Source: Dasypus novemcinctus
Lineage: Eukaryota > Chordata > Mammalia > Cingulata > Dasypodidae
NCBI RefSeq assembly: GCF_030445035.2
Contig: NC_080677.1
Span: 152,707,169 to 152,771,168 of the forward strand
Direction of reading: 5' to 3'
Length of the DNA: 64,000 nucleotides
The position numbers were made by a program, and so were the translations under genes. The notes below the pieces were generated by a model that worked only from the letters and a program-made list of their open reading frames with translations, was not told the origin of the DNA and made no database searches. How positions within the stretch are numbered: position 1 is the stretch's first letter; every line of letters begins with the position of its first letter. This document shows positions 34,705 to 46,900 of the stretch, piece by piece.

Positions 34705-37700
34705 AATGTTGATTGAAACAAACCGATATATGTACACCAATGTTCATAGCAGCATTGTTCACTATTGCCAAAAGTTGGAATCAACCCAAATGCCCATCAA
34801 CAGATGAGTGGATCAATAAAATGTGGTATATACACACAATGGAATACTACTCGGCTGTAAGAACAAACACACTACAAACACATGTGATAACATGGATGAA
34901 TCTTGAGAACCTTATGTTGAGTGAAGCAACCCAGACATTGAAGGACAAATACTACATGACCTCAATGATATGAAATAAACAAGCTGCCCTAGATAGCAAG
35001 AGACTGAACGATAGGCTTACAGGAAATCGGAGGGTGGAAGAAGGATATGAGCCGATGTCTGCAGGGGTGGAATTTAAGACGAGATGGTGGTAAGTATGAA
35101 CACAAAGAAGAGATAAAAGGGGGGCAAGGGGTTGCCTTTGGTTGGGGTTTTGCGGGTTTGAGGGTGGCTGGGGAGGGACGGATGGGTAACATTGCCCAAA
35201 AGTGGGGGGAGGGAGGGGTAGCATACGAACACTGGAGAGGGTCAGGTGTTGGTGGAGAGTAAAATGCCGAGAAAATCATATCAAAATATAATAAAGAGGG
35301 TTACCTGTTTAGAATGCTCGGAGGGGAGGGTCTGATGCAGGATGGGCTCCTGGGGAATGTCTAAATGCTCATTCTGCCAGAGTGGGTGTCACCATGGGGT
35401 AGAAACCCAAGTAGTGAGAGTGGGGGTGGACCCACATCCTGGGGAGGACTAATGCCACCAAATAGAGGGAACTGTATCCCTCGAGAGAAAGGGTGGCTCC
35501 CAGGGCATTGGGGCAGTTGAGCAAGTTAGGCCCTGAACACTATTCCATCTATCTCTGGAAGTGGCTCCTCAGGAAACGGAGGTTGGCTGTCACTGTGGGC
35601 ACCAAGGTGGAAGGGAAAATGGACGTTAAATGTGTGGAACCAAGGTAAATGGGGGGTAAGAGAGGAGTTTCTTGAGAGTACACAAGGATGGATATAAAAC
35701 ATGTAATATTACACCATAACATATAGGAGATGACAGACTGATAATGTAAACCATAATGTAAAACATAGGATAACTAAGAATGTAAAGAACTGTGTATCCT
35801 AAAGTATGCACCATAATGTAAGCACAGACGTCACCTTGTTAGAAAGCTAATGTCTCAGACTCTGTACATCACGTTAAGTAAATATGATGTGAATAGGGTG
35901 TAAGAGTATCGCTGTGGAAGGAAAAAGGTTTTGTGGTGGATGTATGGGAGTGCTGTATATTATATATATGCATTGCTGTGGTCTAGGACTCCTGTGAAGA
36001 GAAGCTGAATAATTAGGGGGGAAAAAAAAAAAAAAGAAAAAGATAGGATGTAGAATTTTTTCAAGTCAACATTCTTTATCTAAGTTCTTTATCTAACTTT
36101 ATCCAAGTTCTTTATCTAACCTTTAAACCCATCGCTATATGCCATTCCCTAGTAAGGGACCATGACATTATATTGGGCTTCAAATTTCGGGGAGTTCTGG
36201 ATCACAGAGTGTTTCAACTATGGCAATGGAGGGATACTGGTATGGGATACCAATGACAGGTGATATATGGCTGACAGGGAGCTGTACAGAACATATGTCC
36301 AGGGTGCATGGTAATGTTTGGATATACTCATAGTGGCAACAATTAAAAACCACAGCAGGGGGGGTACTGGGTTCCTGGCCAGTGGTGCTCTGTCGTGGTC
36401 CCTAGGGGAGCAGCGACAGTCTCCCAGGTACAGTGGCGGGGACCGGGAGGGAGTGAGGGTTCAACAGTGAGCCCCTGATGCTAATGACTATGCTTGTGAG
36501 CTGATAAGCCTAAAAAAGAACAAGGCCTAGAGCAACATTGTGCCTGGGAATTTCCTCCTGTCAGCCTTCATGTTACTCAAATGTGGCCAGTCTCGAAGCC
36601 AAACTCAGCATGTAAATGCAATGCCTTCCCTCCAGCGTGGGACATGACACCCGGGGATGAGCCTCCCTGGCACCGAGGGACCACTATCAACTACCAACTG
36701 ATGATGCAACTGGAAAATGACCTTATACGGAAGGTTCAGTGCGGATCAGCAGAATATCCCTGTCTACATAAAATAACATGACTTTAAAATGCTGTTTGAC
36801 CTAAAGTAAGGGGGAAATGGAAAGGAGAAATGAGTTTATATGGCTACGAGTTTCTAAAAAAGAGTCTGGAGGCTGGCAGAAGGATTGCCCTCATGCACAA
36901 CTGAGCAGAGTCAGAGAGGCAGATAAAGCAGATACAACCCCCAGATATTGGTTCCTTTGAGGGCTAAAGAGACCCATGGGAGTTATGGTCATGGCCGATG
37001 GGGTTAACTACCAGGTCAGATGGCCCCTCTTTGGAAATGGTGTTTATGTGTGATGAATCTGGACTCAGATGGGATCTTCCTTCATAAGACTTTCATGCTA
37101 ATGTGCTGGAGGTGCAGTTAATGTTGGGGTTTAAGATATATTTAGGGGATTTGAATCTCTGGACTGGCAAGGTGATAGCCAGGTCCTGAGCCTCAACAGA
37201 CTCCAGCACCTACAATCTGATTTATTGGACTTACCACACTCAGCTAAGATGGAGTTGAAGGACAACCACCACACCATGGAGCCTAGAGTGATTACAACCG
37301 AAAGTGGGAGGATTGCATCCAGCATCCATGTGGAATCTGAGCCTCCTCTTGACATAGAGGTGCAATGGACACAACCAATCCAATGTCCACATAGAAGAGG
37401 TGGCATTGGATTGGGAAAAGTGGACATGGTGGCTGATGGGTATGGGGAAAGGCAGGAAGAGATGAGAGGTGGAGGCATCTTTGGGACATGGAGCTGCCCT
37501 GGATGGTGCTTCAGAGGCAATCACCGGACATTGTAAATCCTCACAGGGCCCACTGGATGGAATGGAGGAGAGTATGGGCCATGATGTGAACGATTGACTA
37601 TGAGGTGCAGAGGTGCCCAAAGATGTACTTACCAAATCCAATGGATGTGTCATGATGATGGGAACGAGTGTTGCTTGGGGGGGGGGGGGAGAGGTGGGGT

Positions 37701-37840
37701 GGGGGGGTGGGGTTGAATGGGACCTCACATATATATTTTTAATGTAATATTATTACAAAGTCAATAAAAAATAAAAAATTAAAAAAATTAAAAAAAATAA
37801 AAAATAAATAAATTAATGAAAAAAAAAAAAGACAAAAAAA
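34705..37840 (+). mobile_element. L1 3' end with an unusually long 3' untranslated region
   Basis: It starts with the familiar L1 3' block (TTCATAGCAGCATTGTTCAC, TTGCCAAAAGTTGGAATCAA, AATGGAATACTACTCGGCTG to about 34,990). About 2.8 kb of non-coding sequence follows. A G-tract (37,677-37,690, then more G-rich DNA to 37,712), GGGACCTCACATATATAT, AATAAAAAATAAAAAATT and A-rich DNA finish the element. The same 3' sequence recurs at 7,045-8,570 (antisense) and 48,236-48,510 (sense), so it is part of the element and not flank. The start is 5'-truncated. Confidence 0.85.
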
Positions 37841-39599
37841 AAGAAACAAACCTGGAGATCTGATAAAGTCCTGGGTATGTTCTATAAAATTTGAAACTTT
37901 GCTTTGGATAAAAGGTGAATAAAGATAACATTTTAAAGAGCATGTGTGGTGCCAAACTTAAGAAAAGGCCAACATAATAACAATATAATAATGACTTTAA
38001 TGGGATGGCAGAAAACAATTTATAGTAATTGGGAGATGGTACAGGTAAAGTATGGATTTGTTTTGAATTCAAGATACTAAGAGATGTTCAATCATGATAG
38101 GATCTCGTGATGGGACTTGAACTATTTCTACTTTCTAGATGTTCTATTTGTCATGGTAAGACTGACCAACCTTGTTTGCAGTATTCATAAATTTTATAAT
38201 TTGTTAACTGTCCATCTACTAATATTTGTATGAAGCCACAAGTAGAGTCATACATCTAACCAATCACTGCTTTTTTAGATAACATGTTTTTAAATTTATT
38301 TTTCTCCAAACACATGACATCTGTACATAAATTACTGCTTTTGTTTCAGTTCAGTCAAATGCTCTGGCCTGGTTCAGGGGAACATTTATTCATTTATCAA
38401 ACATTAGCTGAGCCCCTACTATGTGTCCTGGAACAGTACTTGACACAGGGGCTAAAATAATTAAATTGCCCTTAAAGAACTAATTTAAATGTAAACCTCT
38501 TAATGCTCTTGTGGCAGAGATTGCTTCCCAAATCACAAATTTCCTTCCATTTGTGAAAGGAAATTTGGGAAAATGTAGTGCAAACCAAGCACAGATCAAT
38601 TAATCTTTATGTTTTGAACTACAAGTTCTCTTATGCTGAGACTGGGCCAATTCTATTTAATTTTGAACAGTGGTAAAACCATTACCTTAATATTCAAAAA
38701 CGTTGAATTCTAGTGGAGCTTTACTATTCGGTTACTAATATGAAAACATCATTTAGCCTCTTAAGCTTGGTCATCCATTAAGTGAGAAAAATAATGCTAT
38801 TTGTTAAAAGTCTTCAGAGATTGGCTAACCAACAGGTTTGATTTTGCTGGTGAGTAACGTGCCAATTTTTCAGAGAACGGACTGCTTAATTTTCTCCTAT
38901 ATTGTTTTATATTGGTCGCCAATTGGGTATCTCAGCTTCTAATCTCCCACAAGAGAAACAATCCTTCTCAGTTTCACAGATCTGGTCATTTGAGCTCTGT
39001 TCCCAACAGGGTGCTGCAGCTCACCAGGTGGCAATGTACCCCATTTTCTGTTAAGAGGAGGGCAGCTTGCCAGCAATATGTTCTGAATTACTGAGTTTCA
39101 CTGTGATGCTGATTGGTACAGGTTTCAGTCCTCTTATCAAAATGCAACCAGCCATTCTCATAATTGAATGTTTCCCTTCTAGTTTCAATAGCCCTCCATT
39201 CCCATCTCCACCTACTAAAAAAGGTGGTAAGGAGAAACAAAAACTGTACTCTTAAGGATGAAATACTATTTTCTCACCCCTGTTCTTCCTGTACAGGTCA
39301 CCAGATAAATCTGTCAAAAGCAACTAGCCAACGTTCACCCACCAGTTCATCTCTCAAAGTTCCTCCAACCTGATCTTCCTTCACATCCACCTCCTTCCCC
39401 TCACCTTTCTTATAGACACAAACAAACTTGCTCGTTGGTTGAACCATCATTTCTGAAACATAATATTGGTTTTAGCTTATTCCCTTCCAAAAGACGGTCG
39501 TTTTGAGCCCCACGAAGCCCCATAGCGTGGGTGACTACCGGGCCTATTTGCCTGGGATCTAGGGGTTCCCAGAGATGATGGACTCCAAGTGCTCAAAAT
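37841..39599. other. Intergenic sequence upstream of ITGB1; one L2 remnant
   Basis: An antisense L2 3' fragment is recognisable at 38,385-38,485 (CATTTATCAAACATTAGCTGAGCCCCTACTATGTGTCCTGG). Near 38,530-38,575 the block AAATTTCCTT is answered by AAGGAAATTT, a small inverted repeat. Nothing gene-like is seen before the CpG island. Confidence 0.55.
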
Positions 39600-40950
39600 G
39601 GGACAGTCCTGAGCCAAGTGGACTCTCTCACGGCTCCCTTCTGCTTTCTCGCCCGGGAGTACTTTACAACTTGCCAGGGCGTGGGGGCCTCGGGGCACAC
39701 CCAAACATGTCCCTCGCCTAGAAGAAGAGGAAACTGAGGCACGGCGAAGGCCCGGGCCGGGTTCCTTCCCCGGCCCGCGCGGCCTCCCCAGGGCCCGCTC
39801 ACTCCCTGGCCGCTCCCAGGGCCCGGGCCGCAGCCTCCCTCCTCCTCCTTCCCGCCGCGGGCGCGGCCTACGCAGCCCGGGAGGAATGCGTTTCCGGAGG
39901 GAGAAGGCTGCGGCGGCGGCGGCGCTGGATCGGCCGAGCAGGAGGCGGTGCCGGGGGTGGTTTCCTGCGGGGAGGCGGCCCCAGGCCACCGAGTCCCCCG
40001 CCTCCTGAGGAGGAGGAGCCGCCGCCCGAGAGCCGGGAGGCCGCGCCAGCGGGCGAGGAGGCCGAGCGGAGCCGCGGAGCAGCAGGCCCGAGCCGACCGC
40101 GCCCCGGGCCCGGACGCCGCCCGCAGAAGGTAGGGCCGCCCGGGGCTCCGCGGGCCGAGCGGGCGCCGCTGCTTCGGGCTCCTCAGCGCGGCGGGCCCTC
40201 GGGCCGCCCGCGACGTCCAGGCCGGGACCTTTGTGTGGGGCGAGCGGGCGGCCGCGGTGGGCGGCGGGGGGAAGGGTCCAGCCCACGCGCCGGGGAGGAA
40301 GTCCGCGCCCCGGGCCCGCTCCTGCCGCTCGCCCACCCCGCGTCACCTCCGCCGCCTTCCCCGTCCTGCTCCCGCCCGGGCTCCCCATTACTGTCCCAGC
40401 TCGCCCGGCTTCTGCTCCTGCGCCGGCCCGGATGCCGCCTCCCCGCGGCCTGACAGCCGCCCCGGCCGCGTCCCGAGGCGCGGGCCTCTGGCGCTGTCAA
40501 GCTGGCCGGGTGGGGGACCGCGACGGACCCCGGAGGCGCCTGCCCTCCCTAGCGCCTCTAGCCCCTGGGGGGCCGAGCGCCCGGCGCGGAGTCGCTGGTT
40601 TCCGCGCGGTGCCGGGCGCGAGCTCGGGCCCGGGAGTGCAGGTGAGAAGGCGGCGCGCGGCCTCCCGAGGGCCGGACGTGCCCCTCGCCGGAGCCCAGGA
40701 CTTTGACCCGTGCGTGGCGGTTGCTCTGCCTTTGTCTTCCCGTCGCTGGCTGCTTTTTCTTCCAGCAGCGCTGAGCCGAGGGATGAACCCCGGCGAGCGG
40801 GAGTGCTGTGTGTCCTCCCCACTTCCAGGGGTCGGACCCTGGCTTTGGGATGAACCAGGCAGAGGGTGGCCTCGTAGGGCCCTTAGGAAAGGGGGCGCAG
40901 GGGAGGCAAGTGCTTTTCACTTAGCAGTGTTAATAGGCCCAGAATACTGA
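39600..40950. promoter_or_regulatory. ITGB1: CpG island / ITGB1 promoter
   Basis: Base composition changes abruptly from AT-rich to extremely G+C- and CpG-rich at about 39,600 and returns to normal by about 40,950. The densest part (39,740-40,700) surrounds the predicted first exon and continues into intron 1. I see no TATA box upstream of the exon, which fits the TATA-less, dispersed-start promoter known for ITGB1. GC-box-like GGCGG strings are numerous, including within exon 1. CpG-island promoters are often bidirectional, and human ITGB1 has a divergent non-coding transcript, so a minus-strand transcript may also start here; nothing in the sequence proves it. Confidence 0.9.
39929..40129 (+). 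other. ITGB1: ITGB1 exon 1 (5' UTR, non-coding)
   Basis: The segment from GGTTTCCTGC near 39,957 through CCGCCCGCAGAAG at 40,129 closely follows the human ITGB1 leader as I remember it, including the GAGGAGGAGGAGCCGCCGCC stretch and the GAGCAGCAGGCCCGAGCC-type stretch. It ends at a consensus donor, AAG|GTAGGG (GT at 40,130-40,131). It contains no ATG, so no upstream reading frame precedes the real start. Joining to exon 2 gives GCAGAAG|ATGA, with A at -3 of the start codon, a favourable context. The 3' boundary is firm. The 5' boundary is placed by analogy with the human transcript and may be off by tens of bases. Confidence 0.85.
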
Positions 40951-43900
40951 AGTCGCCCTGGAGCGGCTCTGCCGTGGGACCCGTGTTTAAGGCCCAGACA
41001 ATTTTTATGTCTTTAAATTCGTGCTCTGAGTCAAAACCAAGTGCTAGGTGTCTGATCATCAGTAAATTCCTTACACACCCTGAACTTCCACTTCCTGATC
41101 TGTAAAATAGGAACAAGAAATACCTACAGTAAAAATAAAAATGAAAATTTTTACAAAAATGACAGTGCGTGCCATGCTCAGCTCTGGGCATTTTACATAT
41201 ATTATCTCATTTAATCCTGGACATAATCCTATGGGGTAGGTACCGTTTTTAATCCCATTTCACAGATGAAGAAACCGAGGCACGGAGAGCATAGATTATT
41301 GGCCAGGTAGTTAGGGGAGACCCCAAGGGCTTATCCCCAGAATCCCTGTTTGAACCACAAGTAACCCACCCTAACCTCAAATGTAAAATGTAAAACACCA
41401 AGCTTAGAGTAGATGCTCAATAAATATTGACTCTTTTTCGTCCCCTCTTTTTGTATTAAAATGCTTTAAAAAAAAAAACACTCAAAATGTAACCGATGAA
41501 GTCATGAGAAAGGTTTCTTTGGGCCTGCATTCCATGGAGAATTTAGATGGGTAAATATAGTATTCTCTCTGGAAAATAGCTCCAGAGTTGCTGTTTTTTT
41601 TATATATTTTTAATTTTAATTTTTTTTAAGGAGGTACCAGGGATTGAATCCGGGACCTCACACTTGGGAATTAAGCCCTTCACCTGAGCTACACCCACTC
41701 CCTTATTGTTTTGATGGTACAAAAACAACAAATGCTAAATGAATTTTGATTGGGCATCTTTCTTAAACTGCACACAGCATTAAAAATAGGTTGTATAATA
41801 GATCACTTTTAGCAATATTAAGGAATTTTAGTTGGAATATTGGGACATCAAGGCTCAAAGGAGACAGGACTTCCGTCATTATTTTAAAATAATTTTAGGT
41901 TCATTGATTGAATTTAAATGAATGACTGAAGATGAAGTGATAAAGAGAAAACATCAAGCAGATCGATATTTTAGGTACAGGCATTTGGGGAGAAAGCCAT
42001 TTCACTTATTCAAAATTCAGTATAAAATGGAAGATGTTATTAGAATGCCAGTTAAAAAAACACAGGGAATGTTGTAATACTTTTGAAGACAGAAAGCAAA
42101 TAAAAACCCAATTAAGTTATCAGTGTTGACTTCCCAGACCTAAAATCGCAAGTATTTGTGATGTGGTTTTCTTTTATCTGAATGTTGTTATATATTAAGG
42201 TTATTTCCTAATCCTCAACATTCTGCACATGAAGAGTATGGAATCAACAATTTTGAAAGTCACTGGGTTAGTAATTTTAACAGTCAAGCAGCTGGCTTTC
42301 TTCTTAACTTTCTGGTCAATGTAATTTAAATCTGCCCCCAAATTACCATCAGTGAATAAAAATGCAATTCTATATTAGTGTTGGTGAATTCCTAACTCCA
42401 GGAGCAACTCTGGGGACAGCTGATCCCTTAATAATATAAAAATTAGTCAAACAGTTTAATGTAGGTGTTAATGTTCCTAAGAATGCTTGCCATCTCAGTG
42501 TCTGTATAGTTTGGTTTCTTGCCAGATAAACTGTGGCTTACAGCATGTGGGGAGTAGTATAGTATTCTCTCTGAAAAATATTTTTCTTTCATATTCTGTG
42601 TTAAGAGGACTGGTTTGCTCTAATGACTCTACTGCTAGAGTGATGAATTGAAACATACCTTGCAGCGGTAAAAGTTTCAGAAAACTTCAGTTTTGAGAAT
42701 TTAAATTTCTGAGTGTATGGCAAGCTGAAGTTATCTGAGAGAAAATTCATATGGATTGTTGTTAATTTTTAGATTTCCCCCTAAAATCTACCAGGTCGTG
42801 GGCTACTCTGGGCTTATCACTTGATGCAGATATTAATTCTTAAGTAAAGCCAGCTAATCTTGATCTTTCTGAATTGGAAAACAAACAAAACCTTTTGGAA
42901 CATTTAATGTCCTTGTATATTAGAATGTGCTATTTAGCTGAAAGGATCAATTTTTAGGAAGATGATTGAGCTCATTCCTTCCCATCAGCGATGACATTTT
43001 ACCTGGGCAAGTGCTGCTGCCTGTCTTTCTAAAACCTTTTGATTTCTAGCGTTTAGTGTAGATATTTGATGCTCTTATACGCTCAGCTTTCAAAGATGTA
43101 TGTATCTTTGGGTGCCCCCCCCTTTATGTAAGAACCATTTAGGAAGTTTTTATTACTGATTTAGAAAGAGAAAATAGAGACTGTCTTTATAACTTTTAAT
43201 CTAGTTGGCTCTTTATTGTCTATATGTTTTCTTCCTAATGGTTAGTTAACCCCAGTAAGCTGAATAAATTCAACTTGCCAAGATCATTTTTAAATTTAGA
43301 GGCTGTAGGTCAAGTGTATATTTAATATAAACATATTATAGTGGAAGCTTATGTTGTGGGATTTTTGTCTTGTCTTTTTTGGGGAAGGGGGAGTGGGAGT
43401 CATGGGATAGAGAGGAGGGATTGGCAGGGATAAGGGCAGAGAAGCATAAATTAGCCTTCTGGATCTTGAAATGGTGGGAACTTGTATTGTGGTGGAAAAC
43501 AGGAAGAATATTATCGTGTGGACCTAGAATCAAGGAGGTGCAGCCATAAAACTCAGACTGTTAGCAGCCTTACAGCCTTTCAGTAGGTAGGTGCGAAAAG
43601 GTGGTGTCTTTTACAGAAGCTGTTTGCAAAAAGAGCCACAAATACTTTGTAAATTTCTCATCTTTTTAAAGATAGTTAATGAGAAGACTTTTACATTAGG
43701 TTTTACTTATAAAATAATGTGATTTTTTAGAAGTAATCTACCTCTAAACTTTATTTTTGGTTTGTAGCTTTAGAAGACATATTAACTGAGTTTAGAAGTA
43801 TGCAAACGCATGTGTACATCATCTCTTGAAATAGATGTGTATGTTTGTGAAAAGAAACTGCTTCAAACACACATCCTATGTGTGTGTAGGTATATACACA

Positions 43901-46900
43901 TACACATGGTATACATATACATACATTTTAGATAAATATAAACCTATTTTTTACCATAAGAACCAGTCTCATTGTACAGAGTCTGCAAAGTGGAGGATTC
44001 CTGGAACCCACTAGAAAGCAGGAAGAAAATATTAACTCAATACTATATTGTTTTTTATTCTGATCTTTGTAACATTTACAATTTTTATTATGATTTATAA
44101 TATCTTATTATATTGCAGTAGAAGTACTTGCATTTTAATTGATAAATAAATGTGGTTTTTTTTTTTTAATACATGTGTATTCAGAATTTTTTTAGTGATA
44201 AAGGTGAATGACTGTCAGCAGGCTCTGGCAGTCTCGGGTTTAGTGGATGATTTGGGTGGGGTATGAGGACTAGGAGGAGGTAGAACTGATCGGACTGGGA
44301 GTGTGAGGAACGGAGAGGAAGGACTGCGATGTTCACAGGTGGCTGCCAGAGCCCCTAGGTGGTGCTGTTCACCAAGTAGGCAGTTGTGGCCATGGGGTGG
44401 TGCTGGTTGGGATTGGAGGGAAGGGAAATGGAGAATTGAAAATGCTGGGTTTTTTTTTTTAAGGTAATGGTGGGACACAGAGATGTCTAGAGTGTAGTTG
44501 AAAACATAGATTGGGAGCTCAAAAAAAGTCTGATTTGGAGATTTAGCTGTAGTAATTACTCTGTAAGTGCTAGTTGAAGCTACAGGCTGGGTATGAAAAC
44601 ACCAAGGACAGTTTGTAGCATGAGAAGGGGCCAGGGAGAGAACCTGGGAACACTCAGTAGTCAAAGGGTGGCTGGCAGAAGAGGAGTCTGGAAAAGTATT
44701 TCCCTCCCCCAGTTTCTCCTCTGAACTTTGATATTCCTTTGAGTGACATTTTAGTGAGTTACTATGGGTATTTATGGGGTTTTCCTCTGAAGCATGATTG
44801 AGTTAAGGTCAAAAAGGCTAATGGTTCATATTCTTTTGTGGTAATTTATTTTTTGACATCTGCTGGGAGGTGGGTACCAGGGGTTTCAGAGCAGGCTCTG
44901 CTACTGGAAATCCGGGTGACCTTTGTCAGAATACTCTCCCTTCCAAGGCTTTGGTTTCTGTATCTGTACTATGAAGTGATCTTGGTTTCCCTCATTCTAA
45001 GCTTCTATGAATTGACAGATAGCTGCTGGCTGACCTAAGTACTGTAGAGTAGAGTTCTCTTTCTTTCATGAGCAGCCATTTTCTTATATCATGACCAGAG
45101 GAAGTAGCAACTGTGCTAAATTATCCCTTGAAGAAAACCTGCCGGTGCTGCTTCTTTGACAGCATGTCGCCGTGTAGTGCCTTACGTTTTAGTCCCAGTT
45201 ACCTGGAAGATGCCCTGCTAAGTGCACGTAGGTCAGGAAGTTGACACGGTTCCCTTGAGTATATTGTCTAGTTGCGATAAGTTATGTTCAATTCAGGGAA
45301 ACAAGTAACAAATGCTAAAGGATATTTTGTGTAATGCACTATACCAAATAATATACTTTCATAGTTCTTTAAAAAAGATCAGTGTTGCCATAACTGGTTT
45401 TTGAAAGGCTTTGGGAGGAAGTAGGGCGGGAGCCTGGAATGGTGTGAACTAAGATATGGATGACAGATGGTTGACATCTGTCAAAGGCAGGATGAGAAGC
45501 CAGTCTAATTTAGCAGGTATTGTTGGCCACTTTGTCATCTCTTAAGCACTATGTATAAAAATGAAGGACTGATTTCTTGCCCTAAACTCTAGCCTGGTGA
45601 GGGATACAGACATACCTACAATTAGGTGTAATGGAAGTATGAATTAAAACAACACTATATTGTTGAACATCACTGAAAGCTTGTCATTTACTGTGCTAGG
45701 CACTGTCAAGAATATGTTCTGGGATTACAAAGAAAGGAGCAGTTTTACTTGTTGTGGTTGGTAAAGAGGTGAAGAGCCAATGAAGGGAAAAAAAGTCAGA
45801 AAGGTAGGAAAAATTATTATTCTATTTTGTTGTAGAGTCCTTGGGAGTGTAGTTTCAGTGTAGTGTTGAGTGCGTAGGTGCAACATTTATTGGATATGAA
45901 CTCTTTGCCTCTATGGAAGTCACATTTCAATAAGTGTTTATTGAATGAATGCTTATATAACTTGAGCTTTCATACTTATTTTAACATTAGGAGTAGTAAT
46001 TTATTAGCTCTTTATCTTCTATCCCATATTTTATGGTTTATGTTTATGATTTACTTTATTTCAGTTAATGAATTCAGTGCTTCTCAAAGGGGTGGGAGTG
46101 ATATATTATTGAAGGAGTGAGGTTTTAGTTTGAAAAAGTACTTTCCATAAGGACTTTTTATATTTGGAACACAAAACAAAAAATAGGAAATGAAGTTTAT
46201 GCTTATTAAAGATGAAAAAAATTTAAAGTCAACCAGGCACTCTTTTAAAGATGTCTTACTAAGTGTTTATTCCCTTGTGATCACATTCTATCCTCCCAGC
46301 GATTCTGAGGTAGATATTATTTCCAGCTTACTGATGAGTAAAATGAATATGTGATTTCTCCTGTTTCATTTTAAAACAGTTATTATGTATTTAAAATATA
46401 CCCAGCCCTGTGTTTGTTCCACTATACTGTAGGGCACAGGGAGATCTGACAAAAGGTATTTCATGGCCAAATTTTTTTATAAAAGTTTTAGTCAAGTGTT
46501 TTGGAGTGATCTTCCTGAAAGGTGGATAAAATTAAGCAGTTTGAGAACTGTGATGTTGAATTTCATGTCACCTTGGCAAGGCTATGGTGTCCAGGTGTTG
46601 GGTCAAGCAAATACTGGCCTGGTTTTTATTGTAAGGGTATTTTGTAGGTGGGTTTAAGTCAGTTGATTTTATCTATGGCTAATTGCAGCTACAGTTAACA
46701 AAAGAGCTTGCTTTCAGCAAGAGAAGCGTTCCACATTCAATTAGTTGGAGACCTTAAAGGTAGAACTGGGGATTTCAACAGACAGAAAGAATTTCTCTCT
46801 CATAGCCATCTTAAGGGGAATTTGTCACCTTCATTGGCATGTGGCTTGCCTTAGGAAATTCGGCCTTGCTGATCCCCACAGTGGACTGAGCCAACTCCTC

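Noticed and set aside
34713-34973. 86-residue open frame
   Set aside because: This is L1 3' region sequence in the usual frame, not an independent gene.
39477-40388. 303-residue open frame on the minus strand
   Set aside because: It lies over the ITGB1 CpG island, where stop codons are rare. Its translation is low-complexity Arg/Gly/Pro/Ala with no domain, and similar open frames exist in several other frames of the same DNA.
40231-40950. 239-residue open frame on the plus strand
   Set aside because: Same CpG-island artefact, located in intron 1 just after the exon 1 donor, with a low-complexity translation.
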